41,490 bases of DNA from Hyphomicrobium sp. (lineage in GTDB: Bacteria > Pseudomonadota > Alphaproteobacteria > Rhizobiales > Hyphomicrobiaceae). The notes below the pieces were generated by a model, which saw only the letters and a program-made list of their open reading frames with translations, made no database searches and had not been told where the DNA came from. Below, in pieces: positions 17,310 through 25,288 of this stretch (position 1 is its first letter; each line of letters starts with the position of its first letter). The stretch spans positions 1 through 41,490 of the forward strand of contig JAIEPV010000004.1 of the NCBI GenBank assembly GCA_019748215.1, read 5' to 3'. The translations under genes were made by a program, and so were the position numbers.

Positions 17310-17798
17310 ATGGCGCTCTCAGAGAAAACAGCGGCCGTGCCTTCGGCCTACGATTTATTGCAACTGGACAACCAGCTTTGTTTCGCGCTTTACGCGGCAA
17401 CGCGGGCCATCTCGAAAACGTATCGTGAGCGGCTTGCACCAATCGGCCTGACGTATCCGCAGTATCTCGTCATGATCGTCCTGTGGGAAAAAGATGGACT
17501 GAACATTTCCGAAATCGGCGACAAACTGATGCTCGATTCCGGCACGCTCACGCCGTTGTTGAAGCGGTTGGAGGGGATGTCTTTTGTCAGACGCCAGCGC
17601 GACAAGGCCGATGAGCGGCAAGTCAAGGTGTGGTTGACTGAGACCGGGCGGCAACTACAGGCGGCAGCACTTGAGGCTCGCCGATTTGTTGCCTGCAGAC
17701 TGGAAATGTCTGAAGCTGATATCCTTGCGTTGCGCGCCGAACTTATGGATCTTGTCGGGAGATTGGGCCTTGAGTGCGAAACGAAGGCGGCAGACTGA
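17310..17798 (+). CDS. ohrR: OhrR-like MarR family repressor (peroxide sensing)
   Basis: OhrR proteins repress organic hydroperoxide resistance genes and lose DNA binding when a conserved N-terminal cysteine is oxidised. This 162-residue protein has that cysteine (Cys24) in LDNQLCFALYAATRA, followed by YRERLAPIGLTYPQYLVM, a winged helix (SEIGDKLMLDSGTLTPLLKRLE), and the wing DERQVKVWLT, all matching OhrR closely. The ATG at 17310 gives the family N-terminus; a start 14 codons upstream is open but less likely. There is no ohr peroxidase gene next to it, which is unusual. The next gene, 133 bp downstream, is rmlD. Confidence 0.88.
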   Translation: MALSEKTAAVPSAYDLLQLDNQLCFALYAATRAISKTYRERLAPIGLTYPQYLVMIVLWEKDGLNISEIGDKLMLDSGTLTPLLKRLEGMSFVRRQRDKADERQVKVWLTETGRQLQAAALEARRFVACRLEMSEADILALRAELMDLVGRLGLECETKAAD

Positions 17799-17931
17799 CG
17801 TTGCTGCATCCGTTTGCAAAATGCCGAACGTGCGCGACGCTCCCGCGCGTCAAACGGATTGCTAAGTATTGCTCTACCCCTGTGAGTTTCGTAGGGAGGG
17901 ATCGGGAACCGACGCGTGAGAAACAACTTGA

Positions 17932-18870
17932 ATGACGCAGCAAAAACCACGCCGCATTGCGGTCATCGGGCGCGACGGTCAGCTTGCGCTCGCACTCAAT
18001 CGCGGCCTCTCCGAAGCCGGGCACGAGGTGATCATTCTCTCTCGGCCGTTAGTCGATCTCAGTTGCCCGAACACGGTGCGCGACGCGATCATCGCCAGCA
18101 GCCCTGAAATTGTTGTGAACGCGGCAGCCTACACGGCCGTCGATAAGGCCGAGGACGAGCCCGATCTTGCCCGCGCCGTCAACGCCGATGGCGCCGGGGC
18201 TGCGGCCGCCGCTGCTGCCGAGATCGGGGCGCCGATCATCCATTTCTCCACTGACTACGTGTTCGACGGTTCGGCATCGCGGCCCTACGATGAAAACGAC
18301 CCAACAGGACCGCTCGGCGTATATGGGCAATCCAAACTCGATGGCGAGCGGATGGTGAGCGCCGCCAACTCGCGGCATGTCATTTTGCGAACCGCTTGGG
18401 TGTGCAGTCCCGACGGCACTAACTTTGTTAAAACCATGCTGCGCCTTGCCGCTGAGCGGCCGCGCCTGCGCGTCGTTGACGATCAGCGCGGTAGCCCGAC
18501 GTTTGCCGATGACTTGGCGGCGGTTGTTTTGCAGATTATTCCGCGCATCGGAGCGCAGTCGGCAACGGAGCACGCCTTCGGCATTTTCCATGTCGCCAGC
18601 AGCGGCGAAACGACCTGGTGCCAATTCGCGCGCGCCATCATGGTCGGCGCACAACAACGCGGAGCGCCGCACGTCCCAATCGATGGCATCACCACGGCCG
18701 ACTATCCAACGAAGGCACGCAGACCGGCTTATTCCGTCTTGTCGACTGAAAAGCTGCGCCGCGTGCACGGCGTTCGGCTACCGCATTGGGAGGCAGCGCT
18801 CTCGGGCTGCCTCGACCAGTTGATTGGCCCTATACCGCTGAAACCGCCGACTTCGCTGAACGATATCTAA
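17932..18870 (+). CDS. rmlD: dTDP-4-dehydrorhamnose reductase
   Basis: RmlD uses NADPH or NADH to reduce dTDP-6-deoxy-L-lyxo-4-hexulose to dTDP-L-rhamnose, the last step of the pathway whose first three enzymes are encoded at 1.6-4.3 kb. The 312-residue SDR protein shows NAAAYTAVDKAEDEP, STDYVFDG and YGQSKLDGE (catalytic Tyr and Lys), and LRTAWV, all standard. The usual N-terminal GxxGQLG is GRDGQLA here, a mild departure in the nucleotide loop. The ATG at 17932 is the first of the frame. It is separated from rmlCBA by about 13.6 kb and reads in the opposite direction. Confidence 0.95.
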   Translation: MTQQKPRRIAVIGRDGQLALALNRGLSEAGHEVIILSRPLVDLSCPNTVRDAIIASSPEIVVNAAAYTAVDKAEDEPDLARAVNADGAGAAAAAAAEIGAPIIHFSTDYVFDGSASRPYDENDPTGPLGVYGQSKLDGERMVSAANSRHVILRTAWVCSPDGTNFVKTMLRLAAERPRLRVVDDQRGSPTFADDLAAVVLQIIPRIGAQSATEHAFGIFHVASSGETTWCQFARAIMVGAQQRGAPHVPIDGITTADYPTKARRPAYSVLSTEKLRRVHGVRLPHWEAALSGCLDQLIGPIPLKPPTSLNDI

Positions 18871-18872
18871 GC

Positions 18873-18899
18873 GATCGGCGTCAGTCACCGACGCTGATC
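18873..18899. terminator. Hairpin between convergent rmlD and msrA
   Basis: The arms GATCGGCGTC (18873-18882) and GACGCTGATC (18890-18899) pair over ten positions with one G-U, around a seven-base loop. It sits exactly between the rmlD and msrA stops, fitting a bidirectional terminator, although neither side has a long T-run. Confidence 0.55.
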
Positions 18900-19511
18900 T
18901 TAGTAGGCTGGCTTGTCGCCCCAAGCCTGACTGAGGCGAGCGTCGCGACCGCATCCAGCTCGGTAATATTTGTAGCGAATGGAATTGGTCTTGTAGAAAT
19001 CCTGATCCGGTGCTGGAGTAAACGCCGAGTCGGGCAGAATTTCCACCACCACAGGCCGATCGAAACGCTTGCTGTCGACAAGCTTTTGCTTGCTCGCTTC
19101 GGCCAATCGTTTTTGTTCGTCGTTATAAGTGAAAATGGCAGGTCGATATTGGCTGCCGCGATCGCAGAACTGACCGCCGCCGTCGACAGGATCGACATTG
19201 ACCCAGTAATGCGCCAGCAGCGCTTCATAGTTCGTGATGGACGGATCGTAGGTCACTCGCACGACTTCGGTATGTCCCGTGCGCCCCGTGCTCACTTGCT
19301 GATAGGTCGGGTTGGGAAACGAACCGCCCATGAAACCGGACTCTGTCGAGAGCACGCCTCTGACTTTGTCGAAGTCGCTTTCAACGCACCAATAGCAGCC
19401 AGCCGCGAAGGTCGCGATTTCGGTTGTGGGTTTGTTGCCGGTATCTTGCGCATTTGCAGCGGGTGCAAGCACCGCGCAGAGCAGCAGAATAGTGGAAATA
19501 AGTCGCTTCAT
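18900..19511 (-). CDS. msrA: Exported peptide methionine-S-sulfoxide reductase
   Basis: MsrA reduces the S-epimer of methionine sulfoxide in proteins. The catalytic motif is AAGCYWCVE (usually GCFWC), followed by GFMGG, YQQVSTGRTGHTEVV and the acidic VDP region. The N-terminus, MKRLISTILLLCAVLAPAANA, is a clear signal peptide, so the enzyme should act in the periplasm, where no cytoplasmic thioredoxin is available. Length is 203 residues. The C-terminal QAWG segment holds no further CxxC, but one Cys precedes it (AGCGRD). It follows msrB on the same strand with 80 bp between them, with a strong hairpin in the gap. Confidence 0.95.
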   Translation of the reverse strand: MKRLISTILLLCAVLAPAANAQDTGNKPTTEIATFAAGCYWCVESDFDKVRGVLSTESGFMGGSFPNPTYQQVSTGRTGHTEVVRVTYDPSITNYEALLAHYWVNVDPVDGGGQFCDRGSQYRPAIFTYNDEQKRLAEASKQKLVDSKRFDRPVVVEILPDSAFTPAPDQDFYKTNSIRYKYYRAGCGRDARLSQAWGDKPAY

Positions 19512-19547
19512 GTCGCCTCGAATAAAACAATGATGAACACAGGTTGG

Positions 19548-19576
19548 AGCAGTCTCACCTGCCGGGTGAGACTGCT
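19548..19576. terminator. Strong hairpin between msrB and msrA
   Basis: Perfect 12-base arms AGCAGTCTCACC (19548-19559) and GGTGAGACTGCT (19565-19576) around a five-base loop. TTTT follows only on the plus strand, whereas both msr genes read on the minus strand. It may act as an attenuator or an RNA-stability element between msrB and msrA rather than a plain terminator. Confidence 0.6.
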
Positions 19577-19591
19577 TTTAGTAAAAGTGAA

Positions 19592-20095
19592 CTATGCCGG
19601 GCCGGCTTTTTTCGGCTCGAAAGTCATCGCCACGCCATTCATGCAGTAGCGCAAGCCGGTTGGCTGAGGCCCGTCTTCGAAGACATGACCGAGGTGGCCG
19701 CCGCAGCGGCTGCAATGCACTTCTGTCCGCGTCGTGAAAAAGCTTTTGTCGACTGACGTGCCTGTGGCGTTGTCGATCGGTTTGAAGAAGCTCGGCCAGC
19801 CTGTGCCGCTGTCGAATTTTGTGTCGGACGTGTAGACTGGCAGATCACAGCCGGCGCATTTGTACGTACCTTCGGCGTACGTCTTGTCGAGCGGTGATGT
19901 CCCGGCCCGCTCTGTCCCGTGCTTGCGCAGGACGTAAAATTGATCAGGCGTTAGGATCTTTTTCCATTCTTCTTCAGACTTCATGATTTCGAACCTTTTC
20001 GTGGTGTCATCGGCGGCGTCGGCGGACATTTTACCGCTGACCAGCGCGCCTGCCAGTGCAAGTGTGGTCGTGGTGAACAGGCGACGGGAAAACAT
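19592..20095 (-). CDS. msrB: Exported peptide methionine-R-sulfoxide reductase
   Basis: MsrB reduces the R-epimer of methionine sulfoxide, complementing MsrA. The 167-residue product has the zinc cysteines CAGC and CSRC, GTGWPSF, and the catalytic cysteine in RYCMNGVAM. A leader with paired arginines, MFSRRLFTTTTLALAGALVSG, looks like a Tat or Sec signal peptide, so the pair is exported. The domain is complete, starting at SEEEWKKILTPDQFYVLR. It is upstream of msrA on the same strand, 80 bp away, and likely cotranscribed, with a hairpin in between. No membrane partner such as MsrQ is nearby. Confidence 0.95.
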   Translation of the reverse strand: MFSRRLFTTTTLALAGALVSGKMSADAADDTTKRFEIMKSEEEWKKILTPDQFYVLRKHGTERAGTSPLDKTYAEGTYKCAGCDLPVYTSDTKFDSGTGWPSFFKPIDNATGTSVDKSFFTTRTEVHCSRCGGHLGHVFEDGPQPTGLRYCMNGVAMTFEPKKAGPA

Positions 20096-20255
20096 GCGGC
20101 GATCCTCTTCTTTGGGGTGCGCTCGGCACCACCCGTTTCCTACCCTCGAACTACGCTAGAGGTTGGATGTTCGTTTCGCCGACGCTCCCGGGTCGCTTCA
20201 CGAATTCGTGCGCAGCGGGGCAGTGGAAGGATCGCAGCGCGCCTAAATCAAGGGT

Positions 20256-20972
20256 TTAGGTCGCGAAATCGATGCGCCGGTCAACAAGGATTTCAGTCGC
20301 GGAAAGGCGGCAGGCATAGCACAGCATTTCGACACCGGCTTTGTCGGCCTTCAGAAAGGCTGCTGCATAGGCGGGATCGATATCGCGTGCGATGTCGAAG
20401 CGGTCAACGTCATTGCGCTGCACGAGATAGACCATGACGGCCTTATGACCCTCGCGGACCATGGCCGACAGTTCGCCGAGGTGTTTGACGCCGCGTTCGG
20501 TCTTGCTGTCGGGGAACTCGGCGACGCCCGGCGTGCGCACGAGGTGGACGTTTTTGATTTCAACGTAGCAGTTGAGACCGCCGAGGCCGCCCTCGAGCAA
20601 AATGTCGATGCGGCTGTTGACGCCGTATTTCACTTCGCGCCGGGCGCTGCCGTAGCCCTTCAACTCGCCCATGCGGCCGCTTTCGAGGGCCTCGAACACG
20701 AGCGCATTGGGATGGTTGGTATTGATGCCGACCAACGTCGGCCCTCTGCCGCCGTCGGCCTCGATCAGTTCCCAGGTGTGGCGATATTTGCGCGTCGGGC
20801 TTTCATTGGTCGACAGCCAAACTTTAGAGCCCGGAGCGCTGAGACCCATCATCGAACCGGTATTCGGACAGGTGGCAGTGATCGTAGTACCGTCTTCAAG
20901 CCGGACATCGGCAAGGAAGCGCTTGTAGCGTTGAATGAGGGTGCCGCAGACGAGCGGGGTCGCGAATTTCAT
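20256..20972 (-). CDS. sfsA: SfsA family DNA/RNA nuclease-like protein
   Basis: SfsA proteins (sugar fermentation stimulation) have an OB-fold N-terminus and a C-terminal nuclease-like domain; E. coli SfsA binds DNA and influences mal gene expression. The 238 residues carry the family blocks RYKRFLADVRLEDG, CPNTGSMMGL, TWELIE, the acid-lysine pair YVEIKNVHL, FPDSKTERGVKHL, and the ending with FDIARDIDPAYAAAF. The frame is open far upstream to 21887, but the ATG at 20972 gives exactly the family N-terminus MKFATPL. It diverges from the creatininase gene with 90 bp between the starts. Its physiological role here is unknown. Confidence 0.95.
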   Translation of the reverse strand: MKFATPLVCGTLIQRYKRFLADVRLEDGTTITATCPNTGSMMGLSAPGSKVWLSTNESPTRKYRHTWELIEADGGRGPTLVGINTNHPNALVFEALESGRMGELKGYGSARREVKYGVNSRIDILLEGGLGGLNCYVEIKNVHLVRTPGVAEFPDSKTERGVKHLGELSAMVREGHKAVMVYLVQRNDVDRFDIARDIDPAYAAAFLKADKAGVEMLCYACRLSATEILVDRRIDFAT

Positions 20973-21062
20973 GACTGTCAGATAGCCGTTTGCGGCTACG
21001 GGCAGCAACGGCAAAATGCTAGCGTGTCGGAAACGGGCGAGTCGCGAGGGGAACCACAGGCC

Positions 21063-21941
21063 GTGCTGAACCGTCTTCGCTTTGCAGTCACTGCCGCAGT
21101 CGTTCTCGGCATTGTCATGCTGGCTGCATGGCATGGTCCAGCGCAGGCTGAGCCGCTGGAAACGGCGCACATGACGTGGCCGGAAATCCGCGACGCGGTG
21201 GCGGCTGGGAAAACCACGATCCTCATTCCATCTGGCGGCACCGAACAGAATGGGCCGCACATGATCACCGGCAAGCATAATCTGATCGTTGCCGAGACTG
21301 CCCGACGCATCGCTCAGTCGCTCGGAGATGCGTTGGTTGCGCCAGTGATCGCGTATACGCCGGAAGGCGACATCGAAGCGCGCGACGGACACATGGCCTA
21401 TCCGGGCAGCATCAGCATCAGCCCGCAGGTCTTTGCCGGCATTCTCGACGGCGCGGCGCGGAGCTTTCAAGCGCACGGCTTCAAAACCATCGTCTTCATC
21501 GGCGACAGCGGTCCCAATCAAGCGCCGCAGCGAGCCGTTGCGGAAGCCCTGCAACGCGAGTGGGCAGACCAGAACGTTCGCGTGCTGAGCGCAAATGAAT
21601 ATTATAGGCCGGAAACGTCGCTCTTGCTTTTGAAGGCGGAGGGTGGAGAAACCCAGGCCAGCATCGGCACGCATGCGGGCATCCGAGACACGTCTGAGCT
21701 TTTGGCAATCGCGCCGGACGGCGTGCACTTGGATCGCGCCGTTGCCGACCGTGACGGCGTGTCGGGTGATCCGCGCCGCGCCACGGCGGAACGCGGCACG
21801 AAGCTTCTCGCTGCCAAAGTTAATGCTGCGGTCGTCGAAATTCGTGCGGCTCAGCGTGCCCCAATGGATCACGGGCACAGCAACCATGCGGCGAACGCGC
21901 CGAGTTTGCTGGTGCAGTTGTGGCGCTGGATCTTTGGCTGA
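21063..21941 (+). CDS. Exported creatininase-family amidohydrolase
   Basis: Creatininase-family enzymes are metal-dependent amidohydrolases. This 292-residue protein starts with a signal peptide (hydrophobic AVTAAVVLGIVMLAAW, cleavage near PAQA). The family core is present: ILIPSGGTEQNGPHM, GKHNLI, HMAYPGSISISP, FKTIVFIGDSG and GTHAGIRDTSELL. The metal site looks altered relative to creatininase: EQN replaces EQH, and GDSG replaces GHGG or GHYE. Start choice is GTG at 21063, with GAGGGG upstream, since earlier codons overlap the opposite-strand sfsA. The substrate cannot be deduced. The export signal argues against a role in cytoplasmic creatinine breakdown. Confidence 0.85.
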   Translation: MLNRLRFAVTAAVVLGIVMLAAWHGPAQAEPLETAHMTWPEIRDAVAAGKTTILIPSGGTEQNGPHMITGKHNLIVAETARRIAQSLGDALVAPVIAYTPEGDIEARDGHMAYPGSISISPQVFAGILDGAARSFQAHGFKTIVFIGDSGPNQAPQRAVAEALQREWADQNVRVLSANEYYRPETSLLLLKAEGGETQASIGTHAGIRDTSELLAIAPDGVHLDRAVADRDGVSGDPRRATAERGTKLLAAKVNAAVVEIRAAQRAPMDHGHSNHAANAPSLLVQLWRWIFG

Positions 21942-22077
21942 CGGCGCATTGACTTCGTAGCGGCAAGGTTTTGTGCCCGAGAGTGCCGCATTCCCGCGGC
22001 GCCACCGCGAATGTTATGCCACCGCAGCGGCTAGTTATTGAGTGCCAGCCATTGAGGATCTGACAAGGAGACGTTTC

Positions 22078-22815
22078 GTGCCATCAGCGGACATCGTCAC
22101 GGCGGCCGTGCTGGTGATTGGCGACGAGATTTTGTCCGGCCGAACCAAGGACAAGAACAGCGGCACCATCGCCAGCCATCTGACCGAGATCGGCATTCGG
22201 CTGCGCGAAGTCCGCGTGGTCGCCGATATCGAGACCGAAATCGTCGCCGCGCTGGCTGCTTTGCGCGCGCGCTACACATACGTCTTCACGACGGGCGGCA
22301 TCGGCCCGACGCACGATGACATTACGGCCGACGCGGTGGCCAAGGCGTTCGGCGTCTCAATCGGTGTGTCACCGGACGCCGAGGCGATCCTGAAGGCTTA
22401 CTACGATGGCCGCGGTCTAGAGCTGACCGACGCACGCCGCCGCATGGCGCGGATCCCGGCCGGGGCTTCGCTGATCGAAAACCGCATCTCAGGTGCGCCG
22501 GGCTTCATGCTGGGTAATGTGATCGTCATGGCCGGCATCCCGGACATCATGGCGGTGATGCTGGAAGCGGTGACGCCATTGCTGGCAACGGGCGCGCGAA
22601 TGTTGACGGCGACGCTGTCGGTCAATCGGCCGGAAAGCGAAATCGCGGCGACGCTGGAGGCGCACCAGCGGCGCTATCCGGACGTCGCGATGGGATGTTA
22701 TCCGTATTTATTCGAGGGGCGGCCCGCGAGCGAATTGGTACTGAGGTCGACGTCGCCAAATCGGCTGGATGACGCGGCAGCAATGCTGCGGACAGAGATC
22801 GACCGGCTGGCTTAA
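22078..22815 (+). CDS. CinA-type molybdopterin-binding (MoaB/MogA-fold) domain protein
   Basis: The 245 residues form one MoCF-biosynthesis/CinA N-terminal domain: VIGDEILSGRTKDKNS, the loop TTGGIGPTHDDIT, and later the GAPGFMLGNVIVMAGIPDIM segment. The C-terminal PncC amidase domain of full-length CinA is absent, as in many alphaproteobacterial stand-alone versions. Full-length CinA proteins include enzymes hydrolysing ADP-ribose or NMN; what this short form does is unknown. The GTG at 22078 was chosen because AAGGAG sits seven bases upstream; the frame is open to 22042. It has no obvious operon partner. Confidence 0.92.
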   Translation: MPSADIVTAAVLVIGDEILSGRTKDKNSGTIASHLTEIGIRLREVRVVADIETEIVAALAALRARYTYVFTTGGIGPTHDDITADAVAKAFGVSIGVSPDAEAILKAYYDGRGLELTDARRRMARIPAGASLIENRISGAPGFMLGNVIVMAGIPDIMAVMLEAVTPLLATGARMLTATLSVNRPESEIAATLEAHQRRYPDVAMGCYPYLFEGRPASELVLRSTSPNRLDDAAAMLRTEIDRLA

Positions 22816-23068
22816 GCCGCGCTCAAGCGAGCAGCAATTCTGACGTCGTTCAAATAACTATATGAATTCGAACGGATTATTGCGTCGCAAAGCGGCGGCA
22901 ATCCGCCACGTTAACTTACCCCTTTAATCCTCCCTAAGTTGCCTTGGTAAATGTTTTTGTTTTGTTCTCGCTAGGGCATTGGGGAACTGTGTCCGGTGCG
23001 TTCGGCTTGTGCGGAGCGTTGCTTAACGCGACTGCCGACGAGTAGCCGATGAGAGGGAGTACGCCGGA

Positions 23069-23986
23069 ATGTCCGCTCAATTTTGGAAAATGGCCATCGT
23101 TGGCGCGCATCGAGCACGCGTTGCAAATGGCTGGGCGCTTTTCGGCATCATAGCCGTCTCGCTTCTGCTCCCAATGTCATCCGCCGAGGCCAAAACCCCC
23201 GGCAAGACTTACTGCTTCAACGGCATCTGCCATCGCGTCAATACGATAGCAGAAATGGTGGCCCTTGTCGGCCGCGATTTGACGTTCAAGACGTCTTTTT
23301 ATGATGACTGCAAACGCGACCGCTTCAACCCGTGCGGTCTGACATCATCGGGCGAAGTTTTTCGGCCAAACGACGCCGACAACGCGGCGAGCCCGATCTA
23401 TCCCAACGGCACAGTGCTGCTGTTGCGCAATCCCTCGAACGGCAAATCGGCGGTGGTGCGGGTCAACAACGCCGGGCCCTATTGGGGCAAGCGAAAGCTG
23501 GACGTTTCGCGCGGTGTGGCTGACAAACTGGGCTTCAAGACCCGCGGCGTTGCGGATTTGCAAGTCCGCGTCGTCTCGGCACCGTCTCTAGCTGAAGCGA
23601 AATACAAGAAAAACCGCCGCTATGACGCTGTGCCTGGACCCATCGGCACGTTTGCTTCGCTCGATCAGGCACAGGGCGGCATGATGGTCGCTATGGCTTT
23701 GAATTCAATGTCCGGCTCGGTGTTCGCGCCGGCCGCTGGCAAGATGCTTCCGGCACTCAAGACGGCGCGGCCGGCATTGGTCGCGACGCTGCGCTTTGGG
23801 AATGTGGTCGCAGCTGTCGAACCCGCTGCAACGAACCTCAGCCCAGCGGACGGGTTGAAGGCGGCCGCTCGGCGTCTCTACGGAATTGAACCGAGGGAGC
23901 GGCCGCGCCGCGCGGTGCCGTCGTCGCTCACGGCAGACGTGACCCCATCGTATCCGACTATCACGGAGCGGTGGCCAAAACTCTAA
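23069..23986 (+). CDS. Exported RlpA-like double-psi beta-barrel protein
   Basis: The 305-residue protein has a signal peptide (residues about 20-41, ending SSAEA), then a short Cys-containing stretch CFNGICHRV, followed by a RlpA-like double-psi beta-barrel: TSFYDDCKRDRFNPCGLTSSGE, the strand NGTVLLLRNP, and VRVNNAGPYWGKRKLDVSRGVADKLG, which contains the typical RVNDRGP-like motif (here RVNNAGP) and the conserved aspartate. RlpA proteins are lytic transglycosylases or cell-wall binders. The C-terminal 120 residues are low complexity without a SPOR domain. GAGGGAG lies about nine bases before the ATG. Envelope role is inferred; catalytic activity is uncertain. Confidence 0.85.
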   Translation: MSAQFWKMAIVGAHRARVANGWALFGIIAVSLLLPMSSAEAKTPGKTYCFNGICHRVNTIAEMVALVGRDLTFKTSFYDDCKRDRFNPCGLTSSGEVFRPNDADNAASPIYPNGTVLLLRNPSNGKSAVVRVNNAGPYWGKRKLDVSRGVADKLGFKTRGVADLQVRVVSAPSLAEAKYKKNRRYDAVPGPIGTFASLDQAQGGMMVAMALNSMSGSVFAPAAGKMLPALKTARPALVATLRFGNVVAAVEPAATNLSPADGLKAAARRLYGIEPRERPRRAVPSSLTADVTPSYPTITERWPKL

Positions 23987-24016
23987 AAGCGGCCAACGAC
24001 GGTTTCGCGGTGTAAC

Positions 24017-24664
24017 TCAGTTGATCGTGAGGCGCCCGAAACTCGGCGGTTTAGACGGCATTTCCGCAGCGGCTGTGACCGTCGCAGTCGACCTCGCGTC
24101 GCGGTCGCTGCCAACGACGAACAGGTCGTAGTGCGTGTCGAGCGCGTCGAGGAAGGCGCCCGCCATATCGAGAAGCGGCCCAAGCGCGATGCGCTTGGCG
24201 ACGCGGAAACTGTCGTCGATGGTCAGTTGCGCGGGATGTGAAATCCCGGCGGCGTGCGGGGCGATCAATCCCCGGCCGCGAATGTAGGCGACCAGACCAT
24301 CGCCGGAATCGAAGTCGAGACCGCGGGCATCGCCGGCTTCATCCACTGCGTCGAGCAGCAGGCCAGTGCCTGAGACGAACAAATTCGCGACGGCAGCGAA
24401 ACGTGCGTCTATCGTGCCAAGGGCGCGGGCGTGTTCGCGGGCTTTGAGGATACGAGCGGTGAGCATGAGTTCGAACGAGCGCACGTCTTCGGCGATGTCG
24501 CGCTGGGCTGCCGCAAACAGCGCCACATTATCGCCCGGCTGTTCGGCGAGCTGCCGCCAGTCAGCGCCGCGCGCAATGAGATCTTCGCCCGCGGCGAGTG
24601 CCGCGTCGAGGTGATCGGCCAGCATGTAAACGGCGAGCGGCGCACGCGGCGCATCGACAGCCAT
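24017..24664 (-). CDS. Conserved-looking hypothetical protein
   Basis: From the ATG at 24664, with AAGGA five bases upstream, this is a 215-residue, alanine-rich, mostly helical soluble protein. Visible features are LAVYMLADHLDAALAAGEDLI at the start, a central helix with FELMLTARILKAREHARAL, and the segment GLDFDSGDGLVAYIRGRGLI. There is no signal peptide, metal motif or nucleotide loop. I do not recognise the family. It converges on the RlpA-like gene with 30 bp between stops. Codon use matches the housekeeping genes around it, so it is likely real. Confidence 0.7.
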   Translation of the reverse strand: MAVDAPRAPLAVYMLADHLDAALAAGEDLIARGADWRQLAEQPGDNVALFAAAQRDIAEDVRSFELMLTARILKAREHARALGTIDARFAAVANLFVSGTGLLLDAVDEAGDARGLDFDSGDGLVAYIRGRGLIAPHAAGISHPAQLTIDDSFRVAKRIALGPLLDMAGAFLDALDTHYDLFVVGSDRDARSTATVTAAAEMPSKPPSFGRLTIN

Positions 24665-25008
24665 GAAAATCCTTCGATTGCCTTCAAACTTAAGCCTCTG
24701 ACACTGCACCGATTCGCGCTTTCAAGAAAACTGAGCATAAGTTGGAATGGTGAGGATGAGCCGCTGTTGCGCTCATCCGTCCCCGGCGGCCGGCTGGATC
24801 TTTGCTGGTCGCTTCCGACTCTGCTCCGCAGAGCCGGCCGGAAGCGACGGAGCGTCTGCGCTGGCGGCCGGCTCGATGAAGGAGAGTCGCAAGCGCCGAG
24901 CAAAAAGCCCGCGAAGCGAAGTCGCCGGGACAAGCAAATGCCACCCGGCGATGCCGCCGAGCATCGCCGGTTGAAAAGAAGGGAGCGGAGCGCGCCTTAG
25001 CACCCTGA

Positions 25009-25288
25009 GCCTTCCCAGCTGAGATTGAACCATTCTGACGAGGGGCTTTTGCGCTGAGACCAAGGGATTTGGCGACGGCCGCACCCAACGTGCGGCCGAG
25101 ATGAAGCCCGACGTGGATCAGCGCAAAAGCCACCTTCCCTATGTAGGATGGCCCTTCGGGTTCGCGCGGGTTGGCCGCCCGGTTCGTTGGCAGGCTTGTC
25201 CGATGCTTAGGCATCGCACTGCGCCCGCCTCCTGCCGGATCGGCTCAACCGGCGCAAACAGAATTGGCCCAATCTCAGCCGGGAAGGC
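25009..25288. repeat. Long imperfect inverted repeat
   Basis: The 29-bp segment 25009-25037 and the reverse complement of 25259-25288 match at roughly 26 positions with one gap; the shared core is GCCTTCCC, then GCTGAGATTG, then CCAATTCTG or its shorter form. The two arms are about 220 bp apart and enclose another perfect inverted repeat. They could be two copies of one repeat family in opposite orientation. Confidence 0.7.
25044..25131. repeat. Nested perfect inverted repeats
   Basis: Outer 14-bp arms GGCTTTTGCGCTGA (25044-25057) and TCAGCGCAAAAGCC (25118-25131) are perfectly complementary, and inside them CGGCCGCAC (25076-25084) pairs with GTGCGGCCG (25090-25098). The transcript could fold into a two-stem structure. 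Confidence 0.8.

Noticed and set aside
20445-21062. N-terminal extension of the creatininase gene as a 498-residue protein
   Set aside because: This part is antisense to sfsA; the signal peptide and GTG at 21063 give a proper start.
20973-21887. Upstream extension of sfsA as a 543-residue protein
   Set aside because: It is antisense to the creatininase gene, and SfsA's normal N-terminus begins at 20972.
22905-22940. CtrA binding site (TTAA-N7-TTAA) before the RlpA-like gene
   Set aside because: TTAA motifs occur near 22911 and 22924 but their spacing is nine rather than seven bases.
24690-25214. 174-residue minus-strand frame as a gene
   Set aside because: Its sequence is Arg/Ala/Ser-rich low complexity; the same DNA contains hairpins and an equally open frame on the other strand.
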